In this document: piece after piece, positions 11,401-22,134 of the stretch
Layout of the letters: each line of letters starts with the position of its first letter
How positions within the stretch are numbered: position 1 is the stretch's first letter
Assembly: GCA_946406115.1 (NCBI GenBank)
Contig: OX291545.1
Coordinates: 24,919,153 to 24,983,152 of the forward strand
Source: Apoda limacodes
Taxonomy: Eukaryota > Arthropoda > Insecta > Lepidoptera > Limacodidae
Length of the DNA: 64,000 bases
Direction of reading: 5' to 3'
Translations under genes and position numbers: made by a program
The notes under the pieces: model-generated
What the model was told of the DNA's origin: nothing
Database searches by the model: none
Seen by the model: the letters and a program-made list of their open reading frames with translations, nothing else

Positions 11401-14400
11401 TGAAGAGTCGACAACGCGCGAGTGGTTCCCCATGTTACAAGCGTGCATGGGCTGACCGCTTATCATCAGGCTGACCGCTTATCATCAGGCGGACCGTAAG
11501 CTTGATTGCCACCTCAGTGGTATAAAAAAAAATATAGTTAAAACTTTTATTTAGGACGGCGATTTTTTATGAGCCTGTAAATATCGCAAAAAATAGTAAT
11601 TTTTTTATATAGGTAGGTACTTATGAATATAAACTACCAAATAACAGTACATTGTATCTTCTTTGAAATATTTTCTTTTTTAAGGTATGCAGGATTCTTG
11701 TTAAATAAAACTAGGATATTAGAACTTCTTAATAGATTTTTTTAGCTTTAACATACAGTTTTTACTTGTAATTGGGGTCTCCTTGGCTTTTTTAAGTATA
11801 TAAATACCTGTATTATCAGGCTCTACTTTTTCATAACAAAACCATCGGAGAAATTTTAGCACAATTATAAGTGTGCTAATAAGTTACAAAAATGTATCCC
11901 AAGTCCTTGGTCTTATAAATGTTGTTTTGTGTTTTATGCCTAGGTACGGCAAGCGTATAAAGTCTCGTAGTGGCATCTAACAATTGCACAGTGGGTTACG
12001 TTTTTAAGTAGCGTGCTAAAAATTATGCTAAAATACATTTATACATACATAAGATAGTGTCATCTGTCCATTGTACGCTAAATTATTTCACCAGTGTAGT
12101 TGTGAAAATTAACATACCGAGCAAGGGTTCCCAGCCAGCTGTAGCGCAGTGAGGCTCGGCAAAGCTGCGAGAATATTTAGTACTAGCTCCAAATCATAGA
12201 TGTCGTTCTCAGAAAAATCCAAGACTCTAACGTTAGAATGAAACAACCGCATTCCTTCAAAACTCTCTGTGAAACAAATAAAGTAAGGAATTTAGAAAGT
12301 AAATGTGTAATTTCCGTGATAATCTTAATCTAAAAGAAAAAACTGTCTGACTGTTTTATTATTACGGAAAATTATCCCCTAGAAGACAAAATAGGATATG
12401 AAAATTTGTATAACAATACCGAGATTTTTGTAGGTAAAACGATAAACAGTCAACAGCTTTGTTTTTTTTTTCGAAATTCTACGTGATAAAAGTTGCGGAA
12501 ATAAGCTAGTAATTTTCATCTGGATCAAAGATATGTCTATTGTATAGGAAGAACTATTACCACTCGTTAGTAAGTTTCTGGCTAATCCCAAATACAATAA
12601 GTTTTCTGGAAGTTTCTGTGCCATGTGTTCAAGTTTGGAAATGCGATTGGCTTGAAGTTCAAGAGCTCGTAACCCTGGTGGAAGGACGGAGGTGGACACC
12701 ATGTCCAAATTGTTGCCACAAAGATTTAGTGTTGAAAGGTTAACAAACTCAGTTAAGCCGCTATCTAACATTGTCATCTGAAAGTGCCAAAGTGCGGTAT
12801 AAGTTAGAAATATTGTCCTCAAATTTATTGAGTCCAGGAATTTTGTTTCAATTGGTCATAACTATCAGCCTAACCTAAACCGTAAACCACTCAAAGCTAT
12901 TGACATCATATTTCTTCTTCCCACATATATTATTATGAATGTGAAACTTTGTAAGTTTGTTTGTTTCTTCATTACGCAAACGCAACAGAACATTCAATTG
13001 AGTTGAAATTTCGCACTGAGACAGAGGGACGAAACCCTACATTTTTATTCCAGATAATTTAGAAGTTTCTATATAACTATAAACAAATTTCACTTGAACG
13101 AACTTTACATACAGCAACAGCTATAAGCAATTGTAAACTTCTTTATACTTCTTCGTAAGAATCACACGCTGATAATTTAAATTTAGGGCGGACGGGTGTT
13201 TCCCACTTGCAAAAAATGAGTTATTTTGGAAAAATCAGTTTACAATTTTTTTTGATATTCGCAATAATTCTTATTCTACGAAACCTAATGCTTTTACGAC
13301 ACGTTATTTTGTGATATTTAAATCGTTTCGAAATTTATCTGCATTTATCTAGATGTGTATATGTAGTTAGTAATTAAGGAAACAAATAAAATTCTATAAA
13401 CAATGAGTTAGAAAAATGAGCTTTTCAAAGCTATCATATTATATTGAGTAGCAACGATACAAGTTATAACATTTACAAACTAAAGAAAACTATATAGTGT
13501 TAGTGAACTATTTAATATAACTACCTACATACATAGTAATAAATAAAAGTCTTTTTCTATTAACCTCAGCCCCAATAACTCTTAGAGTCTTAACCTGCTT
13601 TAATTCACTTTCTAACACTTTTCGATCATTTAAAAAAACCGCTTTCTTGATTAATTTAACCAAATCGTCCGTTAAATTATTGTCATTTTCAAAGCATATC
13701 TTTTTTTCTTGATTTCCAAATTTTTCTGTGTCCCACAATGTTATAGGCAGTAAAAGTTCCCATTGATCTTGCAAAGATAAACTATTGTTTTTATCTAAGA
13801 AACTGTTAAGGATACTGTTCTTTATTTTATTTTTCAGAGCAGTAGAAAAATACTTAAATGGTATTTTGTCTTTTGAATATTTTAACCTATGATGGCGAGC
13901 TGCTTCATCGACTAAAGTCCATTCTATTCCAGTTTCTATTCGCTCTTGGAAACCTTTTAAAAACAAACAAATTGCAATAAGACATACAGAAAGACAGACT
14001 CGGCTAACGTTATTTTGCCAAAGCTACGAAAAACGCTCATAATTTTAGACCTAAAACTTGCTCTTGAAACACTTTTGTCTTTTGTCTTAAGGAGGTCTTG
14101 TTTTGTCTTGAGGTACCTAACTGTTTTATTGGGGCTTTTGTCCGATACTCGGTATGGCTATTTCTAAGCCTAAAAAGCGTAGTAACATATTAAACAATTA
14201 ATATCCAATCATACCTCACCTTATTATAAATTTGAAAGTGTGTTTGTAAAAAAACAAATATTTTTTAGACTCTTTTACCATTTCCTAGGAAAACGACGAC
14301 AGATATTGGATTTCAGTTGATAAAGTTTTTCATGATATCCGATGTCATCTTATCAATGTAAATTTTTATGGCAAAGATTACCCTACAGTCAGGTACAACC

Positions 14401-14683
14401 TGCAACAAACTTACAGTCCGGATAATGCTGTACTAATTGAGCTATCAAGGCACAAGTCTTGCAATGAAAATCCCTAGTAGAATATCCCTAAATGTCATCT
14501 TTGTAATTTTTCGTGTATAAACACACGGCTCTGTATTTAGGACAAAGTTCTTGTAGGTACATCATCCATTAAGCTGTTACCTTCAACGGCACCTTCAGGA
14601 ACGTATACGAGGCTTGAGTTACTAATAGGTGGACGAATTACAGTAATTGCTGTTTTTTTTGCTGTATCTTTTTTTGGAGGCAT
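2439..14683 (-). CDS. Leucine-rich repeat protein, LRRC43-like, complete (9 exons, 607 aa)
   Basis: Minus-strand exons: 14581-14683, 13565-13953, 12561-12777, 12118-12266, 9236-9427, 7413-7590, 6341-6561, 5618-5818 and 2439-2612. They total 1824 bp, every phase matches, and the stop is TAA at 2441. Residues 1-34 are a basic Met-Pro-Pro-Lys-Lys start. Residues 35-164 are a helical lead-in. Leucine-rich repeats span about 155-310, with motifs LSTLNLCGNNL, LRALELQANRI, LLYLGLARNLL, VRVLDFSENDI and LTALQLAGNPC, closed by the cap LTKLPRLQWLD. Residues 311-607 are non-LRR, with ELELPLLDP and a tryptophan-rich stretch ending HWGDGDLSILQY across the exon 8/9 junction. Length and layout resemble vertebrate LRRC43 (about 650 aa). 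Family assignment is from memory of that layout; the molecular role is unknown and probably intracellular. An in-frame ATG at 14740 would add a hydrophobic 19-residue leader; I prefer 14683 because the LRRs lack secreted-type cysteine caps. The exon 8 donor is GTTAGT, weaker than the others. Confidence 0.85.
3030..4468. mobile_element. Decayed DNA element with long terminal inverted repeats (about 1.4 kb)
   Basis: The segment at about 3030-3150 recurs inverted at about 4350-4468. Both arms contain CCCACTGGACTGGC (or its complement), CACTGACCT near the outer end and GACTTCCG near the inner end. The ends read AGCTGATAGCTCACTGACC and, inverted, AGCTAGCACACTGACCT. The interior contains only short open frames (3152-3337, 3667-3963) with no transposase motif I recognise, so it looks non-autonomous. 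It sits in intron 8 of the LRRC43-like gene. Confidence 0.65.
4606..4740. repeat. Imperfect tandem repeat with core GTTAAGCGCGAAT
   Basis: Two units about 80-90 bp apart share the core A-CATATTTGA-TGTTAAGCGCGAAT. It lies in intron 8 of the LRRC43-like gene. No function is apparent. Confidence 0.6.
5195..5350 (-). mobile_element. SINE 3'-part fragment
   Basis: Read on the minus strand it contains GGCCAGGGTGGTGGACAATG followed by a tract resembling the tail of lepidopteran SINEs (CCTAAGAGCCCTTTTCTG). The tRNA-like head is not evident. It is intronic in the LRRC43-like gene. Confidence 0.5.
5950..6300 (-). mobile_element. Degraded LINE 3'-end fragment
   Basis: It carries decayed versions of the tail motif seen in better copies elsewhere in the window: a GGTAAACAAGCTAATGG-like start, CTTGGACGCCTGCAACG, and GAGCCCATTCCATAACC at its far end. 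It lies just downstream of exon 7 of the LRRC43-like gene, inside the intron. Confidence 0.45.
6815..6862. repeat. Short dispersed repeat shared with 29455-29505
   Basis: The core TAATGACACTGTTTACGAGT and the following AAGTGTGATGAAAAA appear here and again near 29459-29493 in the same orientation. Both are probably ends of one undescribed element. This copy lies in intron 6 of the LRRC43-like gene. Confidence 0.6.
7205..7305 (+). repeat. Interspersed repeat fragment (TACACTAATATTATAAA type)
   Basis: It begins CTACACTAATATTATAAAG and continues with an AAAACTACTAGACTGATCT-like segment, a pattern also seen near 12925 and 52715. I take it to be a truncated lepidopteran interspersed repeat (Helitron or RTE-derived); the class is not certain. 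Confidence 0.5.
8786..8820. repeat. Perfect 14-bp hairpin, 7-nt loop
   Basis: ATAATTTCTACAGT at 8786-8799 is exactly inverted at 8807-8820. It lies in intron 5 of the LRRC43-like gene. Function unknown. Confidence 0.85.
9619..10443. repeat. 15-bp target-site duplication around a LINE insertion
   Basis: AGTTCCTACCACACT occurs at 9619-9633 and exactly again at 10429-10443, bracketing the jockey-like insertion. Length and perfection fit target-primed reverse transcription and suggest a fairly recent insertion. Confidence 0.85.
9634..10428 (-). mobile_element. 5'-truncated jockey-like LINE (C-terminal end of reverse transcriptase ORF)
   Basis: A minus-strand open frame from 10422 to 9853 encodes the end of a jockey-type ORF2. 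It has the recognisable stretch KMSLRNKLNLYTTCIRPILA, then YASVVYALSKR and NRFLRAASGASWYVR, and a basic arginine-rich C-terminus. The 3' UTR and a poly-A tract (T-run on the plus strand at 9634-9643) follow. A perfect 15-bp target-site duplication flanks it. About 0.8 kb of an element of several kb remains, so it is not autonomous. A second copy of the same 3' region lies at 48557-48977. Confidence 0.88.
10444..11530 (+). mobile_element. Degenerate LINE, RT domain to 3' tail
   Basis: Plus-strand fragments in shifting frames read as a non-LTR reverse transcriptase: SSWKTVIVQPLPK, SNYRPIAITSPISKVM, LDIAKAYDRVWHRDLL, GLCKWVDSFSSGR, LLLYKSQVRPLMEYC, QRRAVRIVDHLK and FYHRTARPRTLGLWNE. The end has the tail AVTGCTTATCATCAGGCGGAC-type motif (present twice at 11455-11493) and a short A-run at 11523. 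Frameshifts and stops make it inactive. It abuts the jockey insertion and shares its family with the copy at 32391-33560. Intronic in the LRRC43-like gene. Confidence 0.8.
12915..13035 (+). repeat. Interspersed repeat fragment
   Basis: It carries the TATTATTATGAATGTGAAA start, a GTTTGTTTGTTTC run and a TTGAAATTTCGCACTGAGAC-like segment, the same family as 7205-7305 and 52715-52900. It lies in intron 2 of the LRRC43-like gene. Confidence 0.5.
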
Positions 14684-17313
14684 TTTATTATTGGATTTTG
14701 TAAGTAAAAAAAGTACACAAATTATACACAGAATAAACATAAGCCATGACAGCCTCTGTCATATTTGACATTAGTATAATAAAAAGGTTTTTCTCTAAGA
14801 TTGCGTTCCAGATAGCAGCGAGGAAGTTAAAAAAGTGGTTTTTAGACGGTAGAGTGGGTAGAGTAATTTTTCAACTGTCAAGTTGAATTCTTTACACTGT
14901 CATAGAAAAGGTTGAAATTCACTCCTGTCAGTGTGAAAATTAACTGTGAAACGTCCGTTCGAGAACAGGTTGATTTTTCAAATTTACCAGGCGATAATTA
15001 ATCGGCGGGTTTTGGAACATGTTATAAAAGTGGCTATGTCTGCATACTGTGTGCCGCGGAAAACAATGATTAGATAGGCGGGCAAACAAGTTTGACTATT
15101 ATAGTTCACATAAACTAAAATAGAGGTCCAGTTATGTTGATGCCTACCTGTTATTATCTTCAATAAAAACCAACTGAATGTATTAATAAAACGTGCCTGA
15201 AAATTATTCTAATATTAAATTAAACAAAAAAAAATAATAGGTGAAAATGGGTGTGGTTGTGTCGTGGACACGGCCGTGTGTTTAAAGTAAATACGTGTAC
15301 GTCACGGGTAAAATTTTGCGCCCCAGTTGCCGATGTACTGGCCTGTCGTTGATCCGCTTGGACGCCTTCATTGAAAATGATCTCTAAGTTTATTTTGATT
15401 TGGCTTTTTGACGAGTATATTTATTTTATTTTTAATTTAACACTAAGTATATATATTTACAATAACTATTTCCTGACCGAAAAATCGCATTCTGTTGAAT
15501 GATCACAACGTGTTTTCTCACCACGTAGTACATACCAGTAAGACAATGGCGTTTTTGAGTTCTGAAAATGAAGAGCGCGTAATATTGTGTTTATATTAAG
15601 ACAGGCTTAACATTTACAGAGCCGCAAGTAGCATGTAGTTAGCGGTTTTTACCTATAATACGCCGATAAACTATTCCCTCTTATGATGCTTGCTTTTAAA
15701 ATGTCTTAGCAAATAAATGTTTTAATTTTGTCTAAATTCTTTACCAGTCGCGCCATACTTTCAGCGTTTCCCAGGTAATCAGTAGATAGATAAATTAGTC
15801 TTGGGTAACTGAGACATTTGAAGGACATAATTATTTTTTTTCAGTTGAGCCACAAGCAAAATCAAAAAAAACGCGAATTATTTATCAATGTGACTATAAA
15901 GAGCTAAGGTAAGTTTGCTGCTCATTAAGAACCTTAGCCTCTTTGCTTTCATTACGAGCCACCTTATATTAGCTATTAAAGTTTTAGACTTATAGAATGT
16001 CTATAAGTCTATAATGTCTTTAATTTTTGTGCTTAAAAATTAATATAGCAAAAGTTACGAACTGAACTTCATTGCTAATCTTTACCGTGTGATTTCAAAC
16101 CACACCAACGTGAAAAAATTTCCTGAACGTTTCATTGAATACTAGTTTGGGACGGTAAAACAGTTTGGCACGATAAAGTTCTATGCTGTTCCGCAAGCTG
16201 GCGTTCTTCGCTAATAAAAAAAAGGTAATTCTAATACGTAACAAGCTGGCAAAACACCGGCGGCGCGGCGGTCAAAGTACAGTTTGACGTATACAACGTG
16301 TTTGATTACTTTAAGCCTTATAAACGTCAGAAAATTTATTATATCACTCGCTTTGCACATAGTTCAGTCGACGGGTGTACTATGTTCACTGCATTCTTAC
16401 GTCTCACGCTTCCGTAAGGTGACCAACAATACTTAATAAAATATTGTGTACATAGTGGGCATTTTCCGGGTGTATATGTGAAAATTGGTGTCAGACTAAG
16501 TGTTAAGTTAAATTATGACATTGACATTCTAAGTGCGCGGCAAATTCGAATTCACTTTTGTAGAGAAAGTAATATTTTGTGCACAATGAGGATTTATGGT
16601 TCGTGAAATCAGTTAATTTGCAGCGTTGAATATAGTTGTCGTTTAAAGGTTATTTTTAATAAGGCCGTGTACTAGTTTTCAGTGAGTGAGAGACGATTAA
16701 TACCTACATAAATACTTTCTGCAATGCTTCCGCTTCTTACTGCTCTTTTTGAATGAAAGGTAAATCTTAAACTAACTGTATTAAACTTCCTATAAACTAA
16801 ATAAATAGTTATCGGAAAAATGCAACATGTTTATAATTTTAATTAAAGTACTTATTTTTGTAAGACCTTAATAAAATCCTCAGACTTAAGGTCTTATATC
16901 AAGTGAGGGTTTCAAATTAGTTTCACTACCCTATTATACATCCGGTATCCGAACAAGGCTTTTGCATATGTATATATATATTGTGATCATTAAGAAACAG
17001 AAACGAACGAAATAATTTTTCATTAGCACTCGTTTGTAAAAAAAATTACATAGGTAAGGGAAGTAAGGTCTATTCAGAGATTTCGTCCAGCAGACCTTTA
17101 TTAGGGATGAGAGACTAACTAGTCTATTCAGGAGCCATACCGACGTGAACAACATTAAAATATTTAGATTTAGTTAATATACAGATCGAAAATCTATTAA
17201 AAATAAATTAAGTACAATATAATAAATAAATATATACTAAGCAATTTTTTTAATGAGTATACTTTTAAATAAATATATATTGGTTTATGTATATAAATAT
17301 ATATCTATATATA
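14684..17313. other. Gene-poor spacer upstream of LRRC43-like gene
   Basis: This should include the minus-strand promoter of the LRRC43-like gene just above 14683. No TATA box is clear. No coding exon with splice sites and a recognisable product was found. A possible non-coding first exon on the plus strand is noted at 16678-16761. The rest is AT-rich without clear repeats. Confidence 0.5.
16678..16761 (+). promoter_or_regulatory. Possible arthropod initiator and non-coding first exon
   Basis: TTTTCAGTGAGTG at 16676 matches the arthropod initiator TCAGT. About 80 bases later a splice donor AAG|GTAAAT follows. The stretch between has an in-frame stop after its ATG, so it would be untranslated. 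It could be a 5' exon of the SLC5 gene, whose first coding exon has an acceptor at 37345 and therefore needs an upstream exon. This is a guess from position and motif only. Confidence 0.2.
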
Positions 17314-18208
17314 CACACCGGCACAATTAGCAGTACAGAAAAAAAAGTGAGACTATGAGATAATAACGCATATATTTGACGAAAATGTAATTAGACACAA
17401 AATAACAAATTGATTAACATCTTTTAACAACGACTTTGAAAAGTCTTCGTTATTTTTTATTGAAAAATAAAGAATTTGAAATAAATGAAATTTTTAGATG
17501 ATTATGAACCATCACAAAAAATAAAAAAAAGTAAGCATTAAATGATTTAACAATAAAATTAAAGCAAAATTAATAACGAGTGTTTCCCCCTCTTGCTCTG
17601 ATTACGGTTTCCATTCGTCTGGGCATGCTACAGATTATGTTATCGATGATTTCTTGAGGCAACCGCTCCCACTCCTCAAGTAATGCGTTTCCAAGTTCAT
17701 TCAGATTGTTGGGGGGTGGCATTCTGGATTTAACCCTTCTTTTTAGCAAGTCCCAGACATGCTCTATCGGATTCATATCGGGGGAATTTGCTGGCCACTG
17801 CATCACCGGTATACCTACGTGGCTCAGATATGCCTGTACCGATTGTGCACTATGAGCACGAGCATTATCTTGCATTAGAATAAAGTCGTCACCAATAAAT
17901 GGGGCAAATGGTACAACATGTTCTTCTAAAATGTCTCTGATGTATCGATCTGCTGTCATGGTCCCTCCTGTGACTATCACTAACTCCGTGCGAGCTCCCA
18001 AACATATCCCTCCCCAAACCATAATCGAGCCGCCACCATAAGCCACTGTGTGTTCAAAATTAGACTGTATGTGGCGTTCTCCTTTGCGTCTCCATATTCG
18101 CTGTCTCCCATCGATCTGTTTTAAAAGAACTCTGCACTCATCAGTAAAGAGAACCTGCTGCCATTCGTTCAAATCCTTTTTTTGTGTTCCGCTAATTGTG
18201 CCGGTGTG
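17314..18208 (-). mobile_element. Tc1/mariner-type transposon, internally deleted, both TIRs present (895 bp)
   Basis: The 18-bp TIR CACACCGGCACAATTAGC is at 17314-17331 and exactly inverted at 18191-18208, each bordered by TA. The minus-strand transposase frame (about 18175 down to 17570) holds the catalytic half: VLFTDECR with the first Asp, SIMVWGGI, MQDNARAHSA with the second Asp, and SPDMNPIEHVWDLLKRR with the final Glu (DD34E spacing). It ends GGNTRY-stop. The N-terminal helix-turn-helix DNA-binding half is missing: the frame runs straight into the right TIR. Full Tc1 elements are about 1.3-1.6 kb, so roughly 0.5 kb or more is deleted. The catalytic frame itself is unbroken. Confidence 0.9.
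17570..18190 (-). pseudogene. Tc1-like transposase, catalytic domain only
   Basis: An open minus-strand frame of about 200 residues covers the DDE domain (D in FTDECR, D in MQDNARAHSA, E in NPIEHVW) and the normal C-terminus. It lacks the N-terminal paired-type DNA-binding region, so it could not recognise its own TIRs. An apparent ATG at 18241 lies outside the TIR in flanking AT-rich DNA, so the translated leader is spurious. Confidence 0.88.
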
Positions 18209-18889
18209 TATATAAATATAATATCTATATATACATAACATTTACAAAGGCATAAAAAATAAAATAATGGACTTGAATCATTCTAGTGCAGATTACAGAT
18301 CTCAAATCTTTCTACTTTTACAATCGTGAGCATGTATTTTATCATGTGGAAAGTGTTCCGGCGAAAACGAATTGGGAGCCAATTCAATTCATGTCTGAAT
18401 TTAGATATATGATCAAACTTGCGCAACCCGTAAACAAAACGAATGCACAAGTTTTGAAGTCAATCGAGTTTATTTAATAGCTCCTCAGTGGCGTCCGGAC
18501 TCTGGATAGCCAACGTCCGCATATATTAGAAGTGGAAGAAGAAGAGACTGCGCTTGTCCAATTTTGGTTTTTAGAGTTAAATTGATTATTGAATATACAA
18601 TAATATTGATGACAGGCCAAAATAAAAATAAAATAAGCTTATATATGATTGAGTATGCCCTTAAATAAAAATAGAGTTGGAGATTGCCAAATAATTACAC
18701 ATGTTCAATACTTTTAAATAGGTAGAATTATATTGAAATTGAATTATTTTAAAAAAGAAACAAACAGAACAAATTAAATGATATAACCATTACACTTATA
18801 AGACTACTACTTTTAACATGTTTAGAACAAGGAATATCTATACCATAAAATTTTACCTAAGGCACTTATGTACTTTTCATGCAGTTTAG

Positions 18890-19480
18890 TGAATGTCTTC
18901 TTCCAAAATAATTTAAAAACACTGTGTTTTAGCTGGGTTTTACAAAAAGACCAAATGATTTTGCCCATTTTGAAATGTTTACCAGGTCCTGGTTAATATT
19001 TCAAACAGCCAGCGTAACATCTTTATGGTAAAGTTATAATAAGCTTGGAGATCGTCTGCATAGAGATGGTAGCCAGCAGAAATTACTTAAGTGACCGTAT
19101 TAATGAAAACTGAAAATAAGAGAGGCGATAAAACGCCACCTTGAGGCACTCCTGCTGTATGTGTACACCAGTCTGACGTTGTTTCGCCAAGTCGTGTACA
19201 CTGGAGTCGTCCTCTAAGGTATGAACTGAACCATTCTTTTACTAGTGGAGATACGTTAAAGGACTGAAGGATGCCCAAAAGTATATCAAAATCTACAGAA
19301 TCGAAGGCACTGCTGAAGTCTAACGGTGTCAATAGTGTAAGATTTTGATTATCCATCGCTGTTCGAATATCATCAGTAATATTAGCTAATGCTGCGGTTA
19401 AGCATTCTAATATGGCGACTGTAGTTTTGAAGTTTGACCACCCTGCGGGTTAGCAAGATTGTTGCACTGTACGTACATTT
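18890..19480 (-). mobile_element. Non-LTR retrotransposon fragment, reverse transcriptase palm
   Basis: The minus-strand frame 19356-19087 encodes LTLLTPLDFSSAFDSVDFDI (catalytic Asp region), WFSSYLRGRLQCTRLGE and AGVPQGGVLSPLLFSVFIN. The next piece, after a frame change, has GYHLYADDLQAYYNFT with the YADD catalytic motif at about 19035-19080. Stops follow. Upstream, at about 19370-19480, decayed sequence reads DDIRTAMDNQ. It resembles jockey/CR1-group elements and is inactive. Confidence 0.85.
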
Positions 19481-20007
19481 GATGATGTAAAATGTCTATA
19501 AAAATATTTTAACTTTGACTGAATGTTATGAATATTTTTTGTATTTTATTCTTAAATTGCAGTATAATGACTTCCATTATTTATTTTAAAACAGTTTAAA
19601 ACAAAGTTCATATAACGACACTGCCTTTTTCAATGCAAAATAATAAAGACACATAGTCTCTCAATTATAGATCTAGAAATATATTTTGTCGTGATTTTTA
19701 ATTTATCCCATACCTTAACAAAACGCAGTTTGTGAAAGTTTGATAAACTCAGAAATCACTTTTGTAAAACCATTTATTATACCCATTGCCGATTTTGTGA
19801 ATGAACCCTTAATTAGCTAAATTGTAATGTAACTCCTATTGTTTCTGATTTGTCATACGTTATACTTATCTGTCTGCCTGTGTGTTTGACGATTTAAAGA
19901 GATACGTAGGTAGCCAAATGATGAGATTTAATTCGAACGCTTTTTTTGGTTTGAAATTAAAATAAATTCAAATCGGTGGTTTCGGAGATTACCCAAATAC
20001 AGTGTGT
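19481..20007. other. AT-rich spacer, nothing recognised
   Basis: No convincing exon, RNA gene or structured repeat was found between the LINE fragment and the following TTAA-flanked element. Confidence 0.5.
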
Positions 20008-20469
20008 TTAAGGCGATGTCATAATGTGAATTCGACAAAAACGCCCCCATATGTAGGCCCACTCCGCTAGAGCTGTAATTTGAGTATGACTATGCACAAG
20101 CACATAATATCTTTGTCTTTTCGATAATATCAAAAAAAGTTAACATTAATGAGCTAGTTTTTGCAATAAGATTAAAAATTAAAAAAACGATTTTGTTACT
20201 AAGACTTAAATAAACTATTTTTTAAAAGATTTTTGGTCATCGTTTTTTCATTTTTGTGTATTTTAATGACACATAATATGGTAGGCTTTCAAATGAATTT
20301 TTTTGTTCATTTCTAGGACGGGCACATAAGAAATAAATACAATTTTTGTGTAAAGTCACATCAAAAATAATTTAAAAAAATTAAGGCCCCTCCTTTCCAA
20401 GAGGAGTGGGGTGGGCCTACATATGGGGGCGTTTTTGTCGATAAAATTGACATTATAACATCGTCTTAA
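20008..20469. mobile_element. TTAA-flanked MITE with about 55-bp terminal inverted repeats
   Basis: TTAA at 20008-20011 and 20466-20469 borders inverted ends that read GGCGATGTCATAATG and, inverted, GACGATGTTATAATG. They continue to a shared GACAAAAACGCCCCCATATG followed by TAGGCCCAC. The interior (about 340 bp) is AT-rich and non-coding. TTAA target use points to piggyBac-like mobilisation, an inference from the target site alone. Confidence 0.82.
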
Positions 20470-22134
20470 ATTATCGCTAGCCCTATCCCAAACTTACTGT
20501 ATAAACAATCTTTCACAATTCGCTCTCTCGATTTATAATATTAAGGACCTATACATTCATACTACTCTAGCTGGTGCCCGCTATGCTCGGTGACACTTTC
20601 ACAAAATGATTTTATTTGGCAGTTCCTGAGATGAGCGTGTTTAAATATTTCTCGACATATTTCATTTCGAGTTTTGAGAATTTTCGATCAGCATTTCTGA
20701 ACACAAATGCAAACTTATTATACCTAGATAGGTCTTCCATCATGAGATCAAATCTCCTAGGTCAACAGGAAGTACCCCATAGATTTTGATTTATTGGTAT
20801 CACAATTTGCAATGAATATGACAGTATTTTGGGCGATTTTGGGTTGAGGTACGGAACCCTAAAAATCAAGAAACACAATTTAAAATCCTCTGGATTAATT
20901 ATTCAACCTCTGAGTATTGTACTCATTGTAACAAAAAAAATCACTTGATTATTATAATCACTGAATTTTACTTGTCATTTGTTGTCATTTGTTATTATTA
21001 CAGTTATTTGTTACCAACTACTTTACTAAAATTAAAAAGATCATATAGGTATGTACTTATCATACTTACCTAAATTTTGCTGCCATTTCTTCCCCTCAAC
21101 TTTGTGTGGATTTTGGTTTTTCTCGACTCTCCTACCGTAAAACCATAGATTACTGAAACATACAAACTCCCGAGCTTTTTAGCTTAAGTATTCTACTTAA
21201 AAGGTCATTGTTAAGTTTAGATTAAGTTTTTGATAGATAGATACACCAACAAACTAAACGAAGTACCTACCTAAGTAATCACGTTTATCATAAATGTTTT
21301 GAATTCGACGGAATATTTTATTTCAATCATAAAAATGCTATAAAAACCTGTTGGTGTTTTGCCATACCTATATATACTTGTAAAACCAGTCGCCAGTGGA
21401 CAAACTAGGTTTCATAATAAAACCATTTTTGTTCAATGTCTACAATCACTGCATAGTCTGCATACTTAACGAAATATTTTGTTACTACCTTTAATTTTCT
21501 TTGAACCACTAAGGTGGCAAATAAACTTACGGTCCGCCTGATGGTAATTAATAAACGCTATATTCGGTTATCGGCGTGGGATTCCTACGACAACTCATTA
21601 CGACAATAGCAAGGAAGTTTTATACAGAGCATTAGTTCGTCTACCTGGTATTCGGTTATAATTATTCCTACAGGCAGTTTTCCGTTATAAAAACTAGTTT
21701 TCGTCTCTTCAACTAACCCAGAAATAAGTACGAACAAACTGTATGCTAATAGATTACTTAAAAATCTGCAATGCAAGTTGCAGACCTCGAATCAATGTGG
21801 CTGACAAAACATGCGTTTTGTTCACTGCTTCAATGCGTCTAATGTCATAATACAGCCAAGTTAAAAAGACATGAATTCTGTATGGCACACTACAAATCTT
21901 GGCTCATTTACTTTAGTTGGATTATTATAACATGAAGCGCATAATGTACACTACCTATGTCGGTGAACAAAACGCCACTGAAGTATGGAAACTTTGCCGT
22001 TGGAAAACTGTTTATTAATTTCATTTTATTTAGTTATTTATTGTTGTACTCATACGCCCCAAACCGCCGTATCTTATGATTGCGTTGACTTAAAAAAAGG
22101 AGAAAATTTAAATTGCAGAAATTTAGATTTAAAT
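20470..22134. other. Spacer with small repeat scraps
   Basis: Near 20848 lies the end of a GGTACGGAACCCTAAAAA-type repeat. At 21513-21545 is a short LINE tail (GGTGGCAAATAAACTTACGG, then TCCGCCTGATGG). No exon or RNA gene was recognised in the rest. Confidence 0.5.

Noticed and set aside
14684..14740. In-frame upstream ATG giving the LRRC43-like protein a hydrophobic leader
   Set aside because: The leader (MFILCIICVLFLL) looks signal-like, but the protein lacks the cysteine-capped LRRs of secreted proteins and the basic MPPKK start is more plausible. Kept as an alternative only.
18198..18241. N-terminal extension of the Tc1 transposase frame
   Set aside because: Its codons come from the right TIR and flanking AT-rich DNA, so they are not part of the original protein.
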